From Deltaproteobacteria bacterium (GTDB taxonomy: Bacteria > Myxococcota > Myxococcia > Myxococcales > 40CM-4-68-19), in assembly GCA_005879535.1 (NCBI GenBank), contig VBKI01000085.1, forward strand, positions 1 through 62,657: a stretch of 62,657 nucleotides of DNA, in the 5' to 3' direction. The translations under genes and the position numbers were made by a program. Numbering within the stretch: the stretch's first letter is position 1; each line of letters starts with the position of its first letter. The notes under the pieces were generated by a model. That model was not told where the DNA came from and ran no database searches. It saw nothing but the letters and a program-made list of their open reading frames with translations. Positions 8,471 to 15,742 of the stretch are shown one piece after another.

Positions 8471-8942
8471 CGCGCGCCAGCCTTTCCAGGGCGTCGCCGG
8501 CCAGCCGGAACGTCTCCCAGTCGGACAGCATCTTCGCACCGAGGCCGCGGTAGAAGTTGATCGCCGGCGTGTTCCAGTCCAGCACTTGCCAGTTCACCCG
8601 GCCGCACTTCTCCCGCACCGCGATCCGCGCCAGCTCGACCAGCAACGCCTTCCCGATACCCTTCCCGCGGAGGTGGGGCGTGACGAAGAGATCCTCGAGG
8701 TAGATTCCCCAGCGCCCGACCCAGGTCGAGTAGGTGTGGAAATAGAAGGCGAAGCCCGCCGGCGCTCCGTTCCATTCCGCCACCAGGCAGAAGTAACGAG
8801 GTTGCTCGCCGAAGCCGTCCCGGAGGAGGTCCTCCTGCGTCGCCACCACCTCCTGTGGTAACCGCTCGTACTTTGCCAGCTCGTGGATGAATGCGAGCAT
8901 CTGCGGGACGTCGCGAGGCTCAGCCTTCCGGATGACGATCAT
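8463..8942 (-). CDS. GNAT N-acetyltransferase (diamine acetyltransferase-like)
   Basis: 159 residues with a complete GNAT fold: N-terminal IRKAEPRDVPQMLAFIHELA, the ERLPQEVVATQEDLLRDGF segment typical of spermidine/spermine acetyltransferase-like proteins, the acetyl-CoA loop EDLFVTPHLRGKGIGKALL near residues 83-101, and the C-terminal WNTPAINFYRGLGA. It probably transfers acetyl from acetyl-CoA to an amine such as a polyamine or thialysine. It is coupled to cyaY downstream. Its ATG shares the tetranucleotide CATG (8940-8943) with an ATG of the opposite gene, so the promoters face each other at this point. Confidence 0.85.
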   Translation of the reverse strand: MIVIRKAEPRDVPQMLAFIHELAKYERLPQEVVATQEDLLRDGFGEQPRYFCLVAEWNGAPAGFAFYFHTYSTWVGRWGIYLEDLFVTPHLRGKGIGKALLVELARIAVREKCGRVNWQVLDWNTPAINFYRGLGAKMLSDWETFRLAGDALERLARDG

Positions 8943-8954
8943 GGAGCAGGAACA

Positions 8955-8960
8955 TACACT
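8955..8960 (+). promoter_or_regulatory. -10-like hexamer deciding the EEP start
   Basis: TACACT ends 7 nt before the GTG at 8968. It supports the GTG over the ATG at 8941 that overlaps the acetyltransferase start. Confidence 0.35.
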
Positions 8961-8967
8961 CGCGGGC

Positions 8968-9897
8968 GTGCCCCTGCGCATCGTGAGCTACAACGTCCGC
9001 TACTTCGGACATGCGCTCCGTGGCCTCGCCAGCACGCGAGGAAGCAAGCGCGCCATCGCGGATGCGTTGGCCACGCTCGACCCCGCCGCCGACATCATCT
9101 GCCTGCAGGAAGTGGAGACGTTCTCGCTGCGCAGCAGCCTGGTCTTCCGCCGATCACATCGGACGGAGACGCAGCTCGAGTCGTTCATGGCCGAGCTGGA
9201 ACGCGCTTTCGAGCGACGGCCGCCGCCCTTTCCCTATGACGCATTCTACTTCCGGGCCCACGTGAACCGTATCGGCAACACGCCGCTGCAGAGCATGGGG
9301 CTCGCCATCCTCGTGCACCGCTACCGCATCCGGATCGACACCCACAACTGCGAAAGCCCGCACGACATCACCTATCACCACGTGCTCCGCTGGAAGGACC
9401 GCAAGCAGACGCGGATCTGCGCCCACATGAAACTGGTCGGACCGCGCGGGAAGCCGTTCCACATCTTCAATACGCACCTGTCGCTGCCCACGCCGTTCTC
9501 ACGCGAGTTCTGGACGACCTCGCAAAGGATGGGATTCGGCGTGAATCAGCTGCACGAGGCCAAGACGCTGGCCGCTTTCATCCACCGGCACGCCGGAGAC
9601 GAGCCGTTCATCGTCTGCGGCGACTTCAATTCGCTGCCCGACTCGCCGGTATACCGCTTTCTCACCGACGATTGCGGCCTGGTAGGCGTGCAGAAGCACC
9701 TGCGGCAGATTGACCGCGACCCCCGCGATTTCCCCACCGCCGGCTTCATGAGGCTGCGCATGCACCTCGATCATCTCTTCTCGAGCCCCCTCGTGAACTG
9801 GCTCGATCTGGAAGGTACGTGCCGTTTCGGCGATCGCTCGAGCCCCTTCTGGGGAAAGAGCGACCACGTGCCGCTGATCGGGCGCTTCGACCTTTGA
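8968..9897 (+). CDS. Endonuclease/exonuclease/phosphatase family protein
   Basis: 309 residues from GTG 8968 (318 from ATG 8941). The EEP fold is clear: RIVSYNVRYFG at the N-terminus, ICLQEVETF with the metal-binding Glu near residue 45, HIFNTHLSLPTPFSREFW, FIVCGDFNSLPDSPVYRFL near 215, HLDHLFSS and the terminal DHVPLIGRFDL with the catalytic Asp-His. Members are Mg-dependent phosphodiesterases acting on DNA, inositol phosphates or sphingomyelin; the substrate here is open. No signal peptide, so cytoplasmic. The MATE gene follows 12 nt later. Confidence 0.88.
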   Translation: MPLRIVSYNVRYFGHALRGLASTRGSKRAIADALATLDPAADIICLQEVETFSLRSSLVFRRSHRTETQLESFMAELERAFERRPPPFPYDAFYFRAHVNRIGNTPLQSMGLAILVHRYRIRIDTHNCESPHDITYHHVLRWKDRKQTRICAHMKLVGPRGKPFHIFNTHLSLPTPFSREFWTTSQRMGFGVNQLHEAKTLAAFIHRHAGDEPFIVCGDFNSLPDSPVYRFLTDDCGLVGVQKHLRQIDRDPRDFPTAGFMRLRMHLDHLFSSPLVNWLDLEGTCRFGDRSSPFWGKSDHVPLIGRFDL

Positions 9898-9909
9898 TAC
9901 GACGGCTCC

Positions 9910-11238
9910 GTGAACGAGCTGCGAAAGCTGCTGCGCCTGGCGGCGCCCATCGCCTTCACCCAGGCGGGCTACGCCATGATGGGGCTGGTCGACACCGCCG
10001 TCGTCGGCCGCCTCGGGGCGGCCCCGCTCGGCGCCGTCGGCCTCGCCAACGGCCTCTTCCTCGCCGTCGCCATCGTGGGGCTCGGAGCGATGTTGGGCCT
10101 CGATCCGCTCTTTGCGCAGGCGCTCGGAGCGCGCGACGAGGCGCGGGCCCGCGAGCTGATCTGGCAGGGGCTGTGGCTTTCGGCCGTCGTCACGCTGGCG
10201 CTGGCGCTGCCCATCGCTGCGCTGCCGTTCGCGCTCGAGCCCTGGGGCATCCCCGCCGAAGTCGTGGGCGACGCGCGGCTCTTCCTCTGGCTGCGCTTGC
10301 CCGGGCTCTGGCCCATGCTCGCGTTCGCGGCATTGCGCTCGTACCTGCAGGCGCGCGAGCAGCTCCGCGCGCTCGTGGTTGCGACGGTGGTGGCAAACGT
10401 CGCGAACTTCGCGCTGGACGTGGTCTTCGTCTTCGGGCATCTGGGCATGCCGGCGCTTGGCGCGCCCGGATCGGGGCTCGTGACCAGCATCTGCTCGCTG
10501 TTCCAGTTCGCCATTCTCGCCAAGGCGGTGCGACCTGGACGGCGCCAGCCGCCGCGGTCCGCGGACCTGCGCAAGGCTCTCTCGGTGGGAATCCCGGTCG
10601 GCTTGCAGATGGGAGCGGAGGTCGGGGTCTTTGCCCTCGTCGGCGTGCTGGCCGGCCGCCTCGGCGCGTCCAGTCTGGCGGCGCACCAGGTAGCAATCTC
10701 GCTCGCGAGCTTCACCTTCTGCGCCGCGGTCGGTGTAGGAATGGCCGGGACGGTGCGAGTCGGATGGGCGATCGGCGCGCGCGACACGCCGGCAGCACGA
10801 CGCGCAGGGCTGACGGCGTTCGCCGGCGGCGCGGGCATCATGTCCATCGCTGCGCTCTGCTTCTGGCTCCTGCCCGGCGCCCTCGCGCGCATGCTCTCCG
10901 ATCAACCCGACGTCATCGCCGCCTCGCTGCCGCTGCTCGCGGTCTGCGCCGTCTTCCAGCTCTCCGATGGAATCCAGGGCGTCGGCGCCGGTGTGCTCCG
11001 CGGGGCCGGCGATACCCGGTTCGCGTTTCTCGCGAACCTCGTCGGCCACTACGCCATCGGGCTGCCGGTGGCCATCGTGCTCGGCCTGCGTCTTGGCCAC
11101 GGCGTGATCGGGCTGTGGTGGGGCCTGTGCGCCGGCCTCACCGCCGTGGCGATGGCGCTCTTGACGCGTTTTCTGCGCTTGTCGGCGAGAGAGATCGCAC
11201 CTCTGGAGGCGCACCCCGCCGTGGCGCCGCCCCGATGA
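9910..11238 (+). CDS. MATE-family efflux transporter
   Basis: 442 residues with twelve hydrophobic helices in two six-helix halves. The N-terminal signature is typical (LAAPIAFTQAGYAMMGLVDTAVVGRLG), and the second half restarts near residue 220 (ALSVGIPVGLQMGAEVGVFALVG). These inner-membrane antiporters expel cationic drugs or metabolites using Na+ or H+. The start is GTG at 9910. Its stop overlaps the ATG of the next gene by 4 nt (ATGA), linking the transporter to a SIS-domain sugar protein. Confidence 0.92.
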   Translation: MNELRKLLRLAAPIAFTQAGYAMMGLVDTAVVGRLGAAPLGAVGLANGLFLAVAIVGLGAMLGLDPLFAQALGARDEARARELIWQGLWLSAVVTLALALPIAALPFALEPWGIPAEVVGDARLFLWLRLPGLWPMLAFAALRSYLQAREQLRALVVATVVANVANFALDVVFVFGHLGMPALGAPGSGLVTSICSLFQFAILAKAVRPGRRQPPRSADLRKALSVGIPVGLQMGAEVGVFALVGVLAGRLGASSLAAHQVAISLASFTFCAAVGVGMAGTVRVGWAIGARDTPAARRAGLTAFAGGAGIMSIAALCFWLLPGALARMLSDQPDVIAASLPLLAVCAVFQLSDGIQGVGAGVLRGAGDTRFAFLANLVGHYAIGLPVAIVLGLRLGHGVIGLWWGLCAGLTAVAMALLTRFLRLSAREIAPLEAHPAVAPPR

Positions 11239-12122
11239 AGTTCCTCTACGACGCGCAGATCGAATCGCAGCCGGACGCCGTGGTAGCAGTATTGCGCCGG
11301 CCGGCGCCGCGCCTGGATCCGTCGCGTCCGCTGTTGTTCTGCGGCCAGGGGACATCGCTCCACGCGGCGCGCATCGCCGCGGCATGGGCCGGATATCCGG
11401 CGCAGGCTCTCGATTCGCACGACGTCGCCCTGCGGAGCGGAATTCCCTCCGGTGCGCAGGTGGTCGCCATCTCGCACTCCGGTCGCGGCTTCACCGCCGC
11501 GGTGCTACGCAAGGCGCGCGCTGCCGGAGCGAGCACGTTCGCTGTGTGCGGCGACGCGGCAACCGCCGACGCCGATCACGTGGTCCGCACCTGTGCTCCC
11601 GAGCGGGCGCAGACGCACAGCGTTTCGTACGTCACCGCGCTGGCCGCCCTCGGGCAGATGCTCGGCCTCGATCTTTCCAGCGCGCCGCGTCTGCTCCGCG
11701 ATGCGCTCGCCGAGCCCGCGCCCGTCGACGACGCGCGCCGCCTCGCCGGCAAGGATCCGCTGCTCGTCACGGGGTTCGGGCTCGACGCGATCACGGCCGA
11801 GGAGGCCGCGCTGAAGCTGAAGGAAGCGACGTTCCAGTGGGCAGAGGCGCTCAGCGTGGAACAGGCGTTGCACGGACCGCAGGCAGCTCTGCGTCAGGGG
11901 ATGGGCGCAATCCTCTTCATTCCGGACCACGACGATGGCGGCCGCACCGTCCGGCTCCGCGACCTCTGCGCGCAGCTCGGCGTGGAAGTCGTCGACATCC
12001 GGGTTCCGGCTTCCAGCGAAGCGCTCCGCCCGATCGTCTCCATCGTCCCCGCCCAGCGCCTCGCGGCGGAGATTTCCCGCCTGACCGGCGGCGATCCCGA
12101 CCACTCACGACATCCGGTGTAG
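11235..12122 (+). CDS. SIS-domain protein (GlmS isomerase-domain-like)
   Basis: 295 residues containing two sugar-isomerase (SIS) domains: residues about 30-140 (LLFCGQGTSLHAARIAAAW, VVAISHSGRGFTAAVLRKA) and about 175-290 (LLVTGFGLDAITAEEAALKLKEA, EALSVEQALHGPQAAL). This is the isomerase half of glucosamine-6-phosphate synthase without the glutaminase domain, as in AgaS or FrlB-type deglycases that act on phosphorylated amino or fructosamine sugars. Translation is coupled to the MATE gene. The exact sugar phosphate is not evident. The gene converges on the M20 gene with 1 nt between. Confidence 0.85.
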   Translation: MKFLYDAQIESQPDAVVAVLRRPAPRLDPSRPLLFCGQGTSLHAARIAAAWAGYPAQALDSHDVALRSGIPSGAQVVAISHSGRGFTAAVLRKARAAGASTFAVCGDAATADADHVVRTCAPERAQTHSVSYVTALAALGQMLGLDLSSAPRLLRDALAEPAPVDDARRLAGKDPLLVTGFGLDAITAEEAALKLKEATFQWAEALSVEQALHGPQAALRQGMGAILFIPDHDDGGRTVRLRDLCAQLGVEVVDIRVPASSEALRPIVSIVPAQRLAAEISRLTGGDPDHSRHPV

Positions 12123-12123
12123 C

Positions 12124-13199
12124 TCACGGTTTCGCGAACCGCTCCACCGCCGCAGCGAGGATCTCGGTCGCGCGCGCCAGCTCGGCGACCGGCACGAACT
12201 CACCGCTCCGGTGCGCGACGCGGATGTCTCCGGGCCCGAATACGCAGGCACTGGCGCCGAGCCGGACGAGATAAGGCAGCTCGGTCCCGAATGGAATCGT
12301 CTCCGGCGCGTTCTTCGACTCCGCGCGCAGGAAAGCGACGATCTGCGAATCCTCCGGGACCAGCACTCCCGCATCGAGCCGCTGCGCGGCCACTTCGATG
12401 CGGATGCGCTCGTCCTGGATCCGCGCGCAAGCCTGCTCGAGAAGCCTGAGCGTCGAGCCCGGATCCTGCGACGGCAGCGGCCGCCACTCCACGGCCATCG
12501 TGCAGACGCCGGGGATGACGTTCTTCGCCTTGCCTCCGGAGATCACTCCGACGTTCAACGTCGTATGCGGTGGGGCAAACGCCGGGTCGGCTTCCGCCCG
12601 GAGCTCGCCCGCGATTCGCTCCACGTCCCGCAGCACGCGCCCGGCGGCGAGAATCGCGGAGGCGCCGGTCTCCGGATATGCGCTGTGACCCTCAATCCCC
12701 CGGACCGTCACTTCCGCCAGGCAGTAACCCTTGTGCCCGAGCACCGGGATCATCCGCGTCGGCTCTCCGACGATGGCGACCCGCGGCCTGACCGCGCCCT
12801 CCTCGGCGAGGCGTCGGGCGCCGAGACACCCGACCTCCTCGTCGGCGGTGAAGACGAGTTGCAACGGCTTCGCCTGCGTAGAAACGCCTTCGTGTCCGCA
12901 GCGCCTCGCCCCAACACCTTTCCGTCCTCGCGTGCCGGCCGCAGCGCCGCGGTCCACCCTGCGTCGAAGGGGACGCAGTCGGTGTGCCCGACCAGCGAGA
13001 TGCCGCCCTTCTCGCCGCCCCGATGCGCGACCAGGTTTCCCTTCTCCATCCCCGCCGCGTCCTTCCAGAGCTGTCGCCGGGTCGTCAGCCCCAGCGCGCG
13101 GGCGTGTCGCTCGAGCACGCCGAGGATCGGCAGGTTGCTGCGCGCGGACGTGGAGTCGACCGCCACCAGCTCCTCGAGAAGGGCGACGGGGTCGATCAT
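12124..13199 (-). pseudogene. M20-family deacylase (ArgE/acetylornithine deacetylase-like), frameshifted
   Basis: Two overlapping frames together make one M20 metallo-deacylase. The N-terminal frame (start ATG 13199) gives LVGHTDCVPFDAGW and GRGAADTKAF with the metal-binding His and Asp, then leaves frame near 12880. The other frame resumes with LQLVFTADEEVGCLGARRL and runs to the end through IVGEPT, GIEGHSAYP and the C-terminal GPGDIRVAHRSGE metal ligand. Compared with ArgE-type proteins, about 13 residues between ADMKGF and the TADEE block are absent, so roughly 40 nt are lost, not a multiple of three. The start overlaps the hutF stop by 4 nt. It is either a real inactivating deletion or a local sequence error. 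Confidence 0.8.
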
Positions 13200-14536
13200 T
13201 CCCACAGCCTCCGCATCGCGGTGCGAAAGACCGGCAGCGCACCCTCGAAGTCGAGCCCGAGCGGCTCGCCGCGCACCCAGGTCTGGTGGATCGCGGTTCG
13301 CTCCATCGAGAAGACCACGTTCGCCATCAGGTCGTCCCGATTCGCCCCCGCGATCGAGGGGTCGTCGAGATCGACGGAAATGAAATCCGCCGGCTCGCCG
13401 GGACGCAGTGCCCCGCCGCCGAGGGCGAGCGACCGCATGCCGCCCTCGCTCGCGATCCGATACAGCTTTGCGCCGAGACCGCCCACCCCGCCCTGCTCCG
13501 GGTCGAGGATCGCGCGCTGCTCCTGCACGAGCCTCAGGTGGTACTCGAGCTGGCGGCTATCCTCGAGCGGCGAGAGCTGCACCTCCGAGTCCGTGCCCAC
13601 GCAGAGCCGTACGCCAGCGGCGAGCAGGAGATCCGCACGGAGCACGCCGTCGCCGAGATTCCGCTCGGTGGTCGGGCACGCGCACACCGTTGCGCGCGCA
13701 CGTCCGATCGCCGCGATGTCGTCCGTGGTCAGGTGCACGCCGTGAATCGCGGTGGTTCCTTCGCGGAGCGCGCCCAATCGCTCCAGCAGCAACGCCGGCG
13801 TCGTCCCGTGCTCCGCGCGGCACTGCTCGACTTCCAGGCGCTGCTCGGAAACGTGCAGGTGCAAGGGCCAGCCGCGGCGGAAAGCTTCGCCGGCGATCTC
13901 GCGGATCCACTCCGCGGGACAGGCGCGCACGCTGTGCGGTGCCGCGCCGACCGCGACTTGCCGGGAGAGCGCCTCGAGGTTCTTCAGGTACTCGTCGGCG
14001 GAGCCTTCGATGAACCGCTTCTGCCGCGGGTTTTCGGGCATCCGGAACCCGCTTCGCGCGTACGCGACGCGCAGCAGCACCATCCGCAGGCCCGCTTCCT
14101 TCGCCGCGCGCGCGACGGCGAGGTCCAGCTCGTTCGGATCGGCATAGGGCTTTCCCGACGGATCGCGGTGCAGGTAATGGAATTCGCCCACCGCGGTGAT
14201 CCCAGCCCGCGCCATTTCCAGGAAACAGAATCTGGAGACGGCGTAGAGATCCTCCGGAGACAGCCGCTCCGCCGCTGCGTACATCGCCTCGCGCCAGCTC
14301 CAGAAGTCGTCCCGCGGATGGTTCCGGTGCTCCGTCCGCCCGCGGATGGCGCGCTGGAAAGCATGGCTGTGGGCAGCCACGAGTCCGGGAAGCAAAGCGC
14401 GCCCCGGCATGGGAACGACTTCGGCACCCTGGGGCGCATCCCCCACGGATTCCACGAGCCCGTCGCGCACGACCAGCGATGCGCCCGCGTGGACATGGCC
14501 GCCGGAAAAGAGGAAATCGGGCTTCAGGGCGCGCAT
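13196..14536 (-). CDS. hutF: Formimidoylglutamate deiminase
   Basis: 446 residues, amidohydrolase superfamily. HutF converts N-formimidoyl-L-glutamate to N-formyl-L-glutamate and ammonia in the five-step histidine degradation route. Seen: metal motif AAHSHAFQRAIRG near residue 56 followed by EHRNHPRDDFWSWRE, which is characteristic of HutF, then HLHVSEQ near 225, GVHLT near 266 and GTDSEVQLSPLEDSRQLEY near 317. No hutH, hutU, hutI or hutG is in the window; instead the stop overlaps the start of a disrupted M20 deacylase gene. That deacylase might have served in place of the formylglutamate deformylase (inference). Confidence 0.92.
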   Translation of the reverse strand: MRALKPDFLFSGGHVHAGASLVVRDGLVESVGDAPQGAEVVPMPGRALLPGLVAAHSHAFQRAIRGRTEHRNHPRDDFWSWREAMYAAAERLSPEDLYAVSRFCFLEMARAGITAVGEFHYLHRDPSGKPYADPNELDLAVARAAKEAGLRMVLLRVAYARSGFRMPENPRQKRFIEGSADEYLKNLEALSRQVAVGAAPHSVRACPAEWIREIAGEAFRRGWPLHLHVSEQRLEVEQCRAEHGTTPALLLERLGALREGTTAIHGVHLTTDDIAAIGRARATVCACPTTERNLGDGVLRADLLLAAGVRLCVGTDSEVQLSPLEDSRQLEYHLRLVQEQRAILDPEQGGVGGLGAKLYRIASEGGMRSLALGGGALRPGEPADFISVDLDDPSIAGANRDDLMANVVFSMERTAIHQTWVRGEPLGLDFEGALPVFRTAMRRLWE

Positions 14537-14641
14537 GGCCGGCGCGATGTAGCCTCATCTGCGGAAAAAAGCCACATCGGCGCCACGACGCGACCCTCGC
14601 GCATTGTGTAGCATGGGCGGACCCTCGCAGGAGCTTTTCTG

Positions 14642-15736
14642 ATGAATCCTCGGTCCCTGTGCGCGATCGTGCTCGCGCTCGCGCTTCCGGCGCTCGGACA
14701 GACGGAGCCGCAGATCGAGCCGCTGGTCCCTCCCGGATCGGCCCCGGCCAAGACGAAGAAGAAGTCCAGGAAGCCACCGTCTTCCGGCGCGGCGCAGGCG
14801 GAAGGCCAGCTCTCGCTGCCGCCCCTCGCGCCGCTCACCGCGCCGCGACCCTTGAAGGCCGTCGGGGTCCTGGTGCAGGGAGCGCTTCCGGACGATGCCG
14901 CCGCGCGCGTTCGCGAAGGGTTGCGCACCGCCGCGAGCTTCGCGCCCGGCGTCAAGGAGACGCTCGCGCTGGAAGCGCCGCAGCCGTGCGCGGACGAAGC
15001 GTGTTGGGTCACGGCGGGAATTGCAGGCAATGCCGATCACGTCGCCGTTGCCTCGTGGGACACGGGCACGTTGCGCGTGAGACTCGTCGACGTCGGCTTG
15101 CGGAAGGTGGTGCAGGAGGCGCAGCGGACTGGCGTCTCCCCCGATCCCGTGGAAGCCACTGCGTGGACCGAAGCGCTGGGTTGCAAAGTGATGGTGCCCG
15201 CCGGATGCAGCGGCCAGGTGATGGTCGAGGCGGACTTCGGCATCAGCCTGGAGCTGGACGGCGAACCGTTGCGGCCCGGTGAGAAGAGGCTCGTGCCGGT
15301 CGGGGTGCACGCGCTGCGGATCAAGGAAGGCACGAGCGAGTCGCTGCGCGAGCTGCCCGTCCTTCTCGAAGGAACACCGGCGGTCTCGATCGCGTCGTCG
15401 CGACCGACTGCCCCCGCACCGACCGCGGCACCCGTAGCGGCGGTGACCGCATCGCCCTCGCCTCCTCCGGCAAAGCGCACCTGGACGCGGACGGCGGGAT
15501 ACGCCGCCGCAGGAGCGGCGGTGCTCGCCGCCGGTGCCGGCGCCTATTTCGGGGCGAAGAGCAAGTCCGATCTGGACAAGGCCGAATCGGGCTATCGCGC
15601 GAACGGCGGCGCGTACCAGCCCGCGGATCTGCAGGCGCTGCAGTCGGGCAACTCCGCAGCGCACACCGCGAACGCGCTCTACATCGTTTCCGGCGTCCTG
15701 CTCGCGGCAGGCGCCGTCCTCACCTTCGCCTTCTGA
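14642..15736 (+). CDS. PEGA-like envelope protein with C-terminal membrane helices
   Basis: 364 residues. A signal peptide (LALALPALGQ) is followed by a basic and Ser/Pro-rich linker, a domain at about 70-175 with a Cys pair (PCADEACW), a short beta PEGA-like segment at about 200-245 (FGISLELDGEPLRPGEKRLVPVG), a Pro/Ala-rich linker, and two hydrophobic stretches near 285-305 and 345-364 separated by a small polar domain. Such proteins are common in myxobacterial envelopes and their role is unknown. The lipoprotein gene follows 6 nt later, so they are probably co-transcribed. Confidence 0.65.
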   Translation: MNPRSLCAIVLALALPALGQTEPQIEPLVPPGSAPAKTKKKSRKPPSSGAAQAEGQLSLPPLAPLTAPRPLKAVGVLVQGALPDDAAARVREGLRTAASFAPGVKETLALEAPQPCADEACWVTAGIAGNADHVAVASWDTGTLRVRLVDVGLRKVVQEAQRTGVSPDPVEATAWTEALGCKVMVPAGCSGQVMVEADFGISLELDGEPLRPGEKRLVPVGVHALRIKEGTSESLRELPVLLEGTPAVSIASSRPTAPAPTAAPVAAVTASPSPPPAKRTWTRTAGYAAAGAAVLAAGAGAYFGAKSKSDLDKAESGYRANGGAYQPADLQALQSGNSAAHTANALYIVSGVLLAAGAVLTFAF

Positions 15737-15742
15737 CCCGCC

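Noticed and set aside
8471-8539. Longer N-terminus for cyaY
   Set aside because: The added 23 residues are Arg/Pro/Trp-rich, overlap the acetyltransferase gene deeply and are not part of frataxins.
9499-11385. Minus-strand open frame opposite the EEP and MATE genes
   Set aside because: The product is His/Arg/Gln-rich and featureless, and the opposite strand encodes two recognisable families.
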